12,236 bases of DNA from the NCBI GenBank assembly GCA_013694845.1, contig JACDBQ010000120.1:1-12236 (forward strand), written 5' to 3'. A program made the position numbers and the translations under genes. Position 1 is the stretch's first letter, and each line of letters begins with the position of its first letter. Shown here piece by piece: positions 6,803 through 12,236 of this stretch. The DNA is from Acidobacteriota bacterium (GTDB taxonomy: Bacteria; Acidobacteriota; Vicinamibacteria; Vicinamibacterales; 2-12-FULL-66-21). The notes under the pieces are model-generated. The model made no database searches. It was not told the DNA's origin and saw only the letters and a program-made list of their open reading frames with translations.

Positions 6803-6842
6803 GAACGGCTCCGGCGGTGGGGCCGGAAAGGACGAGCCGTTC
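6803..6842. repeat. 9-bp inverted repeat between ACAD and PRC genes
   Basis: GAACGGCTC (6803-6811) and GAGCCGTTC (6834-6842) form a perfect stem. A CCGG/CCGG hairpin sits in the 22-nt loop. The right arm overlaps the last bases of the upstream ACAD gene. In the direction of transcription (minus) it is followed by TTGCTCTG, not a T-run, so it may be an mRNA-stabilising or Rho-associated stem, not an intrinsic terminator. Confidence 0.6.
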
Positions 6843-7980
6843 AGGAGATGACGTGCGCCGCGATGACCATCCGCTGGACTTCGGAGGTGCCCTGGTAGAT
6901 CTCCGTCGCCCGAACATCCCGGAACAGCCGTTCCACCACCGAGCCCCGGCGGTATCCCTTCGACGCCAGGATCTGCATCGCCTTGTCGGCCGCGCGGTGG
7001 GCGGCCTCGGACGCGAACAGCTTCGCCATCGACGCTTCCACGGTCGCTCGAGCCTGTCGCTGCCTCGCGTCGGCGGCCTTGTAGGTCAGCATGCGCGCCG
7101 CCTCGAGGTCGGTAGCGGCATCCGCCAGCATCCACTGGATCGCCTGGTAATTCGCGATCGGCTGGCCGAACACTTCGCGCCCCCGGGCGTAATCGAGCGC
7201 CTCGTGCAGCGCGGCGGCCCCGACCCCCAGCGCCTGGGCCGCGATCGCGACCCGCCCGCCATCCAGCGCCCACATGGCAATGTGAAAGCCCTCGCCCGGG
7301 GATCCGAGCAGCGCATCGGCATCCACCCGGACGTCCTGGAGCTCCAGGTCCATGCACCCCAGACCGCGCACCCCGAGGGAGTCGGCGGTCGCGACCCGGG
7401 TCAACCCCGGCGTGTCGATCGGAACCAGGAACGCCGTGATGCCACGTCCCGCCGCGACCGGCTGGGTGGCGGCGAAGACGATGACGATGTCCGCGGCGGC
7501 GGCGTTTGCAACCCAGACCTTGCGGCCGCTCAGCACGTAGCCGCGTTCGTCGAGTCGCGCCACCGTCTGCTGGTTCGCGGCGTCCGAACCGGCGTGTTCT
7601 TCGGACAGCGCAAACGCCCCGAGCGCTTCCCCGGACACGAGGCGCTTCAGCCACGCCTGTTTCTGCGTGTCGCTCCCGAATCGCTCGATCGGCTCCGCGA
7701 CCAGGGAGTTGTTCACGGCGGCGATGACTGCAAGGACCGCGCTCGCGCGCGCCACCGCTTCGATCGCGATCGCGTAGCTCACGTAGTCCAGCCCGGCCCC
7801 GCCCCACGACGTCGGAATGGTAACGCCGAGCAAACCCTCCGTCGCCGCGGCCTGGACGAGCTCACGAGGGAAGTCACCACTCTCGTCGATCGCGGCCGCG
7901 CGGGCCGCGACGTGCTCTGCCGCGAACGCCGCGATCCGCTGTTGAAAGGCTTTCTGCTCGTCGGTGAGCTCGAGAATCAT
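6841..7980 (-). CDS. Acyl-CoA dehydrogenase family protein with Glu-to-Gln at the usual catalytic site
   Basis: 379 aa from ATG 7980 (MILELTDEQKAFQQRIAAFA), a typical ACAD opening. The frame is open to a TTG at 8010, but ATG gives the family length; neither has a strong Shine-Dalgarno sequence. FALSEEHAGSD (123-133), KVWVANA (154-160), GRVAIAAQALGVGAAALHEALDYARGREVFGQPI (242-275) and the C-terminal RLFRDVRATEIYQGTSEVQRMVIA place it firmly in the family. The residue before GTS is Gln363; most short- and medium-chain enzymes have the catalytic Glu there. The alternative base position used by isovaleryl-CoA dehydrogenase aligns with Gly242. The enzyme may therefore be slow, use another base, or catalyse something other than simple dehydrogenation. 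Same-strand neighbours are HIT (upstream) and PRC (downstream). Confidence 0.9.
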   Translation of the reverse strand: MILELTDEQKAFQQRIAAFAAEHVAARAAAIDESGDFPRELVQAAATEGLLGVTIPTSWGGAGLDYVSYAIAIEAVARASAVLAVIAAVNNSLVAEPIERFGSDTQKQAWLKRLVSGEALGAFALSEEHAGSDAANQQTVARLDERGYVLSGRKVWVANAAAADIVIVFAATQPVAAGRGITAFLVPIDTPGLTRVATADSLGVRGLGCMDLELQDVRVDADALLGSPGEGFHIAMWALDGGRVAIAAQALGVGAAALHEALDYARGREVFGQPIANYQAIQWMLADAATDLEAARMLTYKAADARQRQARATVEASMAKLFASEAAHRAADKAMQILASKGYRRGSVVERLFRDVRATEIYQGTSEVQRMVIAAHVIS

Positions 7981-8051
7981 CCGGCCTGGCTCGCTTTCCG
8001 TCTCACGCAATCAAGGGTCGATCACGGTACATAACACAACCCAGCGCTAAG

Positions 8052-8128
8052 CACACAAGGCGCACGACGACGAGCAAGACCAGAGGACCTCTCCTTCGTG
8101 TTCCGCGTGGCCTTGGTGGACTTGGTGT
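8052..8128. repeat. 9-bp-unit inverted array in ACAD/HIT spacer
   Basis: The right half has four 9-bp units in series: CCTTCGTGT, TCCGCGTGG, CCTTGGTGG, ACTTGGTGT (8093-8128). The left half (8052-8078) has three degenerate units in the opposite sense (CACACAAGG-like). The centre is AGAGG-A-CCTCT. The whole can fold as an imperfect hairpin of about 35 bp per arm. It occupies most of the 166-bp gap between the HIT stop (8147) and the ACAD start (7980). No other gene is visible in this gap. Confidence 0.65.
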
Positions 8129-8146
8129 TGGGAACCGTCAGTCAGT

Positions 8147-8632
8147 TCAGCGAGACAAACGCTCAAAAATAGGCCGGAGTTTCTCCGCGCTCTGCGGCAG
8201 CTCTTCGGGCAGCACTCGGGTCTGGCCGATCACGGTCATGAAGTTGGTGTCGCCGTTCCATCTCGGCACCACATGCATATGGAGATGCCCCGGCACACCG
8301 GCGCCGGCGGGTTTGCCCAGGTTGATCCCCATGTTCATGCCGTGCGGAGCGTACGCCTCGGTGATGGCGATCTCGGCGGTCCGAGTGAGGGCGATGAGCT
8401 CGGCAAGCTCCGCGGGACCAGCCTCCGCGAGCGTCGCCACGTGTCGCGTGGGCACGATCAGGAGGTGCGCGTTGTTGTAGGGGAAGAGGTTCAGGATGAC
8501 GAAGCAGGTGGCGCCGCGAAACAGGATGAGCGGCGCCGCGGCAGGATCGGCGAGGGCGTGGCAGAACACACAGCCGGCCGACTCGCCCCCGCTGACGTAG
8601 GCGAGCCGCCACGGGGTCCAGAGGCGTTCCAT
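8147..8632 (-). CDS. HIT-family protein, AP4A-type hydrolase/phosphorylase-like
   Basis: 161 aa. The histidine triad is GHLHMHVVPRW with His116, His118 and His120; the middle one is the expected nucleophile. CVFC (21-24) with His64 in the PTRH segment suggests the structural zinc site of the bacterial branch. The N-terminus MERLWTPWRLAYV matches the family's usual opening (W-x-PWR). Members cleave dinucleoside polyphosphates or nucleotide-phosphoramidates in the cytoplasm; the substrate here is unknown. The frame stays open upstream to 8701, but those residues are encoded by the hairpin repeat, so ATG 8632 is the start. No Shine-Dalgarno sequence is visible: the repeat ends 1 bp before the ATG. 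Translation may depend on the upstream HU/IHF gene or on another signal. Confidence 0.9.
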   Translation of the reverse strand: MERLWTPWRLAYVSGGESAGCVFCHALADPAAAPLILFRGATCFVILNLFPYNNAHLLIVPTRHVATLAEAGPAELAELIALTRTAEIAITEAYAPHGMNMGINLGKPAGAGVPGHLHMHVVPRWNGDTNFMTVIGQTRVLPEELPQSAEKLRPIFERLSR

Positions 8633-8633
8633 A

Positions 8634-8710
8634 CAATGCTGAATGCTGAATGGTGAAGTATTGCTGAAGTTTAAATTGCCCCTTACTTCAGCATTCACCA
8701 TTCAGCATTG
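8634..8710. repeat. Heptamer hairpin array filling the HU/IHF-HIT gap
   Basis: The left arm (8634-8670) contains GAATGCT, GAATGCT and GAATGGT heptamers. The right arm (8685-8710) is its reverse complement, except that the left arm carries one extra heptamer and a 2-bp insert. Spacer 8671-8684 is AT-rich. It leaves 1 bp to the HIT start codon at 8632 and 1 bp to the HU/IHF stop at 8712, so the spacer is the repeat. It could act as a transcriptional or mRNA-processing hairpin. Confidence 0.9.
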
Positions 8711-8711
8711 C

Positions 8712-9071
8712 CTAGACCCCCGCCAGATCGGTTCCCGACGGAATGGTCGGCACTGGCGGCGCCGTCGGAGCAACCTCGGGCTCACGGTTGATCAGGTCCT
8801 TGAGTTCCTTGCCGGGTTTGAAGTACGGGACCTTCTTCGGCGGCACGTCCACCTTGTCCCCGGTCTTGGGGTTCCGACCCTTGCGCGGCTCGCGTCGCCG
8901 CAGGCGGAAACTGCCGAAACCCCGCAGCTCGATCTTCTCGCCACGGTGCAGCGCATCGATGATGCTCTTGAACACGGTGTCGACGATGACCTCGGAATGC
9001 TTCTTCGTGAGGTCGGAGACCTTCGAGACTTCCTCGACGAGCTCCGCTTTCGTCATGCTGCCGTTGGTCAT
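8712..9071 (-). CDS. ihfB: HU/IHF-family DNA-binding protein, IHF-beta-like
   Basis: 119 aa. MTKAELVEEVSKVSDLTKKHSE is the N-terminal helix pair. RGFGSF (50-55) followed by RREPRKGRNPKTGDKV (59-74) is the HU/IHF signature with the DNA-minor-groove arm, and VPYFKPGKELKDLIN (81-95) closes the fold. VPxFKPGKEL resembles IHF-beta more than HU-alpha. A 20-residue Ala/Pro/Val/Thr-rich tail (about 98-119) extends beyond the usual 90-100 aa. It bends DNA and shapes the nucleoid, as a homodimer or with a partner. Start ATG 9071 has GAAAGG 6 bases upstream; ATG 9056 (MTKAEL) is an alternative. It follows rpsA on the same strand, an arrangement also seen in Proteobacteria (rpsA-ihfB). The gene is flanked on both sides by hairpin repeat arrays. 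The IHF-versus-HU label is uncertain. Confidence 0.9.
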   Translation of the reverse strand: MTNGSMTKAELVEEVSKVSDLTKKHSEVIVDTVFKSIIDALHRGEKIELRGFGSFRLRRREPRKGRNPKTGDKVDVPPKKVPYFKPGKELKDLINREPEVAPTAPPVPTIPSGTDLAGV

Positions 9072-9089
9072 AGGAGGCCTTTCAAACAC

Positions 9090-9203
9090 GTGCGACGTTG
9101 CGACGTGCGAGGTGCGGCGTGCTAAGTGCGAGGTGCGGCGTACTAAGTGCGGCGTGCCGGTGCGAGGTGCACGTCGTACCCAGCACGTCGCACACCGCAC
9201 GCG
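9090..9203. repeat. Large GTGCNNN heptamer array with inverted half
   Basis: Nine or so GTGCNNN units (GTGCGAC, GTGCGAG, GTGCGGC, GTGCTAA and so on) run from 9090 to 9166, with one 8-bp and one 6-bp irregular unit. They are followed by five GCACNNN units in the opposite sense (GCACGTC, GTACCCA, GCACGTC, GCACACC, GCACGCG; 9169-9203). Within the left part a 21-bp triple-unit is duplicated (9105-9125 and 9126-9146) with one base difference. It ends 1 bp from the rpsA stop and occupies nearly all of the 133-bp rpsA-HU/IHF spacer, sparing the HU/IHF ribosome binding site. Confidence 0.9.
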
Positions 9204-9204
9204 C

Positions 9205-10995
9205 TCACTGCTGCCTCTTGAAGTGGTCGCCCAACGTCGTTTCCGGACGACCGGTCATCTCGGTATAGGCTTCCCAATCGGCCCTGAACTCGTCGTTCTT
9301 CAGCGCACGAATACTGAGACCGATTTTTCGCTCGGCCGGGATCAGCTTGATGATCTTCATCTGGTAGCTTTCGCCCACCTGAAGATCGAGCTTCCCTTCC
9401 TTGCCCGCCTGCTGCGAGTCGTCGAACTCGGAGACGTGGATCAGTCCCTCGATCCCTTCCACCAGTTCGACGAAGGCGCCGAAGTTGGTCAGACGGACAA
9501 CCTTGCCTTCGACGGTATCGCCGACGTTGTGCTGCGAGAAGAACTCGTCCCACACATCGGTCTGGAGCTGCTTCAGCCCGAGCGACAGCCGCTGGTTCTC
9601 GGCGTCGATATTGAGCACCATCGCGTGGACGTCGTCGCCCTTCTTCAACACCTCGGAGGGGTGCTTCAGACGCTTGCTCCACGACATATCCGAGATGTGG
9701 ATCAGTCCGTCGATCCCTTCCTCGACTTCGACGAACGCACCGAACTCGGTCAGATTGCGGACCTTGCCGTTGATCGTCGTGCCGATCGGATACTTCTCCG
9801 ACAGCTCGTGCCAGGGATTACTCTCGACCTGCTTGAGGCCGAGCGAAATGCGGCGCGCGCCGGGGTCCACACCAAGCACCATCGCCTCGACCGAGTCGCC
9901 GACGTTCAGCACCTTCGACGGGTGCTTTACCCGCTTGCTCCACGACATCTCGCTGACGTGGATCAGGCCTTCGACGCCCGCCTCGAGCTCGACGAATGCG
10001 CCGTAGTCAGTCAGGCTGACCACCTTGCCGCTCATCCGCGCGCCCACCGGGTAGCGGTCGGTCACATTCGACCACGGATCGTTCATCAGCTGCTTGTGGC
10101 CGAGCGAGACACGCTCGGTGGCAGGGTCGTACTTGAGAACGATGACATCGATCTCGTCGTTGACCTTGAACAGCTCGGAAGGATGGGTGACGCGGCCCCA
10201 GGACATGTCCGTGATGTGCAGCAGGCCGTCGATGCCGCCCAGGTCGATGAACGCACCGTAATCGGTGATGTTCTTGACCACACCGCGGAGGACCTTGCCC
10301 TCGGCGAGCGTGTCGAGCGTGTGCTTCTTCTTTTCCGCGTTCTCTTCTTCGAGAAGCACCTTGCGCGAGAGCACGATGTTGCCGCGTTTCTTGTTCACCT
10401 TGATGACCCGCATCCGCAGCTCCTGGCCGCGAAGCGCGTCGAGGTTGCGGACGGGCCGGACGTCGATCTGCGACCCGGGGAGGAACGCACGGACACCGAT
10501 ATCGACGGCGAGCCCACCCTTGATGCGCTCGATCACGCGGCCGATGACGACCTTGCGCTCGATGTAGGCCTTCTCGACCTCATCCCAGATCTTCATCTTC
10601 TCGGCCTTTTCGCGCGAGAGGACGACATAGCCTTCACGGTCTTCGGTGCGCTCGAGCAGCACGTCGACGGTGTCGCCGGCCTGCACGGTGACCTGGCCGG
10701 TCTCATCGATGAACTCGTCGACGGGGATGATCCCTTCGGACTTGTAGCCGACGTCGACGATTACTTCTGAGGCGGTCACTTTGAGTACGGTGCCTTTTAC
10801 GACCTCACCTTCCGCGATGTTGCGGAAGCTGTTATCGTAAAGATCGAGGAGGCGGGCATATTCCTGCGGATCGATCGATTCGTCCGCGGCGTTGAGAGTC
10901 GTCATCTTCTCAGACTGCTTCTGAGGAACTCTCTCGACGATTCCGGTCGCGCCACCTCCTTGCGGATTGTTCTGCTGCGGGTTGTCAGTTGCCAT
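9205..10995 (-). CDS. rpsA: 30S ribosomal protein S1
   Basis: 596 aa. Six S1 RNA-binding repeats are visible at about 61-130, 147-212, 232-302, 317-387, 404-474 and 491-564. Repeats 3-6 carry the clear pattern DYGAF(I/V)(D/E)L...GL(I/L)H(I/V)S(D/E)MSW...HPS, ending SLG(L/H)KQL. S1 unfolds mRNA and delivers it to the 30S subunit; four strong C-terminal repeats and two diverged N-terminal ones (30S docking) match the bacterial plan. The first 35 or so residues are Gln/Asn/Gly-rich and extra relative to E. coli. Start: ATG 10995 with AGGAGG 11 bases upstream; ATG 10905 (MTTLNAADES) is a less likely alternative. A promoter candidate at 11087-11115 gives a leader of about 85 nt with two small hairpins (ATTGC/GCAAT and GCCGG/CCGGC), where autoregulation by S1 could act. 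Confidence 0.96.
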   Translation of the reverse strand: MATDNPQQNNPQGGGATGIVERVPQKQSEKMTTLNAADESIDPQEYARLLDLYDNSFRNIAEGEVVKGTVLKVTASEVIVDVGYKSEGIIPVDEFIDETGQVTVQAGDTVDVLLERTEDREGYVVLSREKAEKMKIWDEVEKAYIERKVVIGRVIERIKGGLAVDIGVRAFLPGSQIDVRPVRNLDALRGQELRMRVIKVNKKRGNIVLSRKVLLEEENAEKKKHTLDTLAEGKVLRGVVKNITDYGAFIDLGGIDGLLHITDMSWGRVTHPSELFKVNDEIDVIVLKYDPATERVSLGHKQLMNDPWSNVTDRYPVGARMSGKVVSLTDYGAFVELEAGVEGLIHVSEMSWSKRVKHPSKVLNVGDSVEAMVLGVDPGARRISLGLKQVESNPWHELSEKYPIGTTINGKVRNLTEFGAFVEVEEGIDGLIHISDMSWSKRLKHPSEVLKKGDDVHAMVLNIDAENQRLSLGLKQLQTDVWDEFFSQHNVGDTVEGKVVRLTNFGAFVELVEGIEGLIHVSEFDDSQQAGKEGKLDLQVGESYQMKIIKLIPAERKIGLSIRALKNDEFRADWEAYTEMTGRPETTLGDHFKRQQ

Positions 10996-11086
10996 GCGAA
11001 ACGGGTCCTCCTCGGTCGTGCTTCTGCCGGGATCTCAGCTCCGGCGGGCTGTAGGTGTGCTTCTCAGCGATTGCGATAAGCAATAG

Positions 11087-11115
11087 AAGATACAACAGTT
11101 AGGGCCTTCGGTCAA
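11087..11115 (-). promoter_or_regulatory. Candidate sigma70 promoter for rpsA
   Basis: On the minus strand TTGACC (11115-11110) and TATCTT (11092-11087) are 17 bp apart, with five and four consensus matches. Transcription would start near 11080, about 85 nt before the rpsA ATG. No better candidate was seen in 10996-11195. Confidence 0.5.
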
Positions 11116-11195
11116 ACGAGTCGGCGGTCGGGTAGTGGGTCAGTTTCGATTTTGCGCTGAGCCGCGAGTCCGCTGCGCTGTGGCACAATCGGCGT

Positions 11196-11483
11196 ATGCC
11201 TACACGCTCAAGCAAGCCGAAGCCGCCCGCCGCAAAACGTCCGGGCACATCCAGGGACCACGACTTCGCCACGGTCGCCAGGAACGTGGTCGAGCAGGCC
11301 ATCGGCGAGAAGCTGGACGGCTCACCGCTGGATGATCCACAGGCCGAGAAGAATCCGGCTGCGGTCGCGCTGGGGAAGCTGGGAGGATCGAAGGGAGGCG
11401 CTGCCCGCGCCAAGGCGTTACCCAAGGCGCGGCGCGTGGCGATTGCTAAGAAGGCGGCACAGGCTCGTTGGAAGAAGGAATAA
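11196..11483 (+). CDS. Small basic protein with KGG...ARW motif, unknown function
   Basis: 95 aa and lysine/arginine/alanine-rich, with no signal peptide or membrane segment. Residues 54-92 read NPAAVALGKLGGSKGGAARA then KALPKARRVAIAKKAAQARW. This belongs to the common pattern KGGxARAxxLxxxxRxxIAxKAAxARW found in small bacterial proteins and, as I recall, at the N-termini of many P63C-domain proteins. The motif is probably nucleic-acid related (inference). The N-terminal 20 residues are a basic, proline-rich tail. No Shine-Dalgarno sequence is seen. CACAAT sits six bases before the ATG and might be the -10 box of a leaderless transcript, but no -35 is visible. The 3' end overlaps the convergent P63C gene by 38 bp. 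Confidence 0.65.
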   Translation: MPTRSSKPKPPAAKRPGTSRDHDFATVARNVVEQAIGEKLDGSPLDDPQAEKNPAAVALGKLGGSKGGAARAKALPKARRVAIAKKAAQARWKKE

Positions 11484-12236
11484 GGCGCCGTTCGTTCTCC
11501 AGGAGTGCCAAGAGGGGCAGGTTGGAGTACTTCGGCAGAATTCGTTCAAGAGTCTCGTAGAACGCGTCCCAGTGGTCGTAAACCTGCATCAGTGTGATCA
11601 CCTTCCAAAGATGCTCTCGAAGTCGAGGGTCGCCGATATTGTCAGTCAACCATTGAAAGTGCTTCTGTTTGCGCCGTCCCTCGACTGCAGGATTCTTGGA
11701 TCGAAGCTCCTCCAGAATAAACGGTGCCATCCTGGAGTACACGACGTCGTTCGTGAGATGGCCGAAGTACTGTGGCAGACGCATCGGTGGAGTCGTCGGA
11801 AATGGTACTCCTCGAAGTCGGCACATTTCGCGGTAGTAGTCCAGAGGGAACGTGCGAACCCACTTCCGGTATTCCTTGGCAACGAACTGCTCAAGGATCT
11901 TCGCTAGCGCGTCCTTTGCGCGCGCGTCCTGATAGCCGGTAGCCTCGTCTACGAGCGCGATGATGCCAACGTTGGCGAAGCCGTGGAGCAAGATTCGGCA
12001 CTGGTCTGCGACGTGACGCTGCTGGCGATGTAGGCGTCCGGCCTGGTCTGCCTTGACCACGACTTCACACACATCAGGAAGAATAGTGGCCTCGTAGCCG
12101 TCTGCCAGTCCGCCCTTCGGCGGAACGAACCGGACCGGACTGTTGACGCGCGCTATTAAGTCGCTGACTTCAAAGCCTTTAGCCTCTAGTGAGTGCAAAA
12201 ACTGGGCGATCCGCCGCGCGCCGCCTGCGCCACCAC
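11446..12236 (-). CDS. P63C-domain protein, 5' end outside window
   Basis: 262 codons in the window; the frame stays open to the edge, so the start lies beyond 12236. (A TTG at 12198 is in frame but not a credible start.) The core GYEATILPDVCEVVVKADQAG (46-66 from the edge) and VGIIALVDEATGYQ (89-102), then LAKILEQFVAKEYRKWVRTFP and a C-terminal LTDNIGDPRLREHLWKVITLMQ, match the P63C family. These are phage-associated or accessory-region proteins of unknown biochemical role. No catalytic motif is recognised. The region reads as clearly less GC-rich than the rpsA/ACAD genes, consistent with acquisition. It is convergent with, and overlaps, the small KGG/ARW-motif gene. Confidence 0.8.
   Translation of the reverse strand, partial: GGAGGARRIAQFLHSLEAKGFEVSDLIARVNSPVRFVPPKGGLADGYEATILPDVCEVVVKADQAGRLHRQQRHVADQCRILLHGFANVGIIALVDEATGYQDARAKDALAKILEQFVAKEYRKWVRTFPLDYYREMCRLRGVPFPTTPPMRLPQYFGHLTNDVVYSRMAPFILEELRSKNPAVEGRRKQKHFQWLTDNIGDPRLREHLWKVITLMQVYDHWDAFYETLERILPKYSNLPLLALLENERRLIPSSNEPVPPS

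Noticed and set aside
6803..6842. Intrinsic terminator after the second ACAD gene
   Set aside because: The stem is good but no T-run follows on either strand, so it is listed only as an inverted repeat.
7981..8010. TTG start for the second ACAD (10 extra residues)
   Set aside because: No Shine-Dalgarno sequence, and ATG 7980 gives the normal family N-terminus and length.
6337..8034. Plus-strand open frame of about 565 codons opposite the PRC and ACAD genes
   Set aside because: Antisense of two clear protein families; no start signal or motif of its own.
8633..8701. N-terminal extension of the HIT protein
   Set aside because: The extra residues are encoded by the hairpin repeat; the family normally begins with the M-x-x-LWTPWR segment at ATG 8632.
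9090..9203. CRISPR array
   Set aside because: Units are 7 bp with no spacer of 25-40 bp and include an inverted half; no cas gene nearby.
8743..10770. Long plus-strand open frame opposite HU/IHF and rpsA
   Set aside because: Runs through two unmistakable conserved genes and the repeat array between them; translation is repetitive antisense of S1 repeats.

Overview
The window is a high-GC bacterial chromosome segment. The best taxonomic clue is the long secreted protein at 2878-4953, which has the architecture of the 'VWFA-related Acidobacterial domain' family. With the overall GC content and the many short-period intergenic repeats, this suggests Acidobacteriota, perhaps Vicinamibacteria. 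No rRNA, tRNA, CRISPR array or transposase gene is visible.

Layout, left to right. (1) 1-2839, minus strand: an aspartate-family operon asd-lysC-dapB. Its genes overlap by 4 bases (GTGA) at each junction, and dapB is cut by the window edge. Upstream of asd are a good sigma70-type promoter, a highly structured leader of about 115 nt, a strong intrinsic terminator and a degenerate repeat array. The leader contains mutually exclusive pairings of the kind used in attenuators and riboswitches. (2) 2878-4953, minus: a secreted vWA-like protein. (3) 5032-6198, plus: an acyl-CoA dehydrogenase of the short/branched-chain type, divergent from the vWA gene across a 78-bp spacer with a small palindrome. 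(4) 6238-10995, minus: PRC-barrel protein, a second acyl-CoA dehydrogenase with Gln at the usual catalytic Glu position, a HIT-family nucleotide hydrolase/transferase, an HU/IHF protein and ribosomal protein S1. In transcription order this is rpsA, ihfB-like, HIT, ACAD, PRC; rpsA next to an IHF-beta-like gene is a known bacterial arrangement. (5) 11196-12236: a small basic protein (plus) and a P63C-domain protein (minus, 5' end outside the window). They converge and overlap by 38 bp in a stretch that looks less GC-rich than the rest and is probably acquired.

The most distinctive non-coding feature is that almost every spacer is filled by a different short-period degenerate array (7-, 9- or about 10-13-bp units). 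Three of these (8052-8128, 8634-8710, 9090-9203) share one plan: a run of units followed by the same units inverted, giving a long imperfect hairpin. Two of these hairpins flank the HU/IHF gene and end 1 bp from neighbouring start or stop codons.

The genes form three functional groups: lysine/threonine/methionine precursor and diaminopimelate synthesis (asd-lysC-dapB), acyl-CoA oxidation (two ACADs), and translation/nucleoid proteins (S1, HU/IHF). All functional calls come from reading the translations by eye; no database search was possible.
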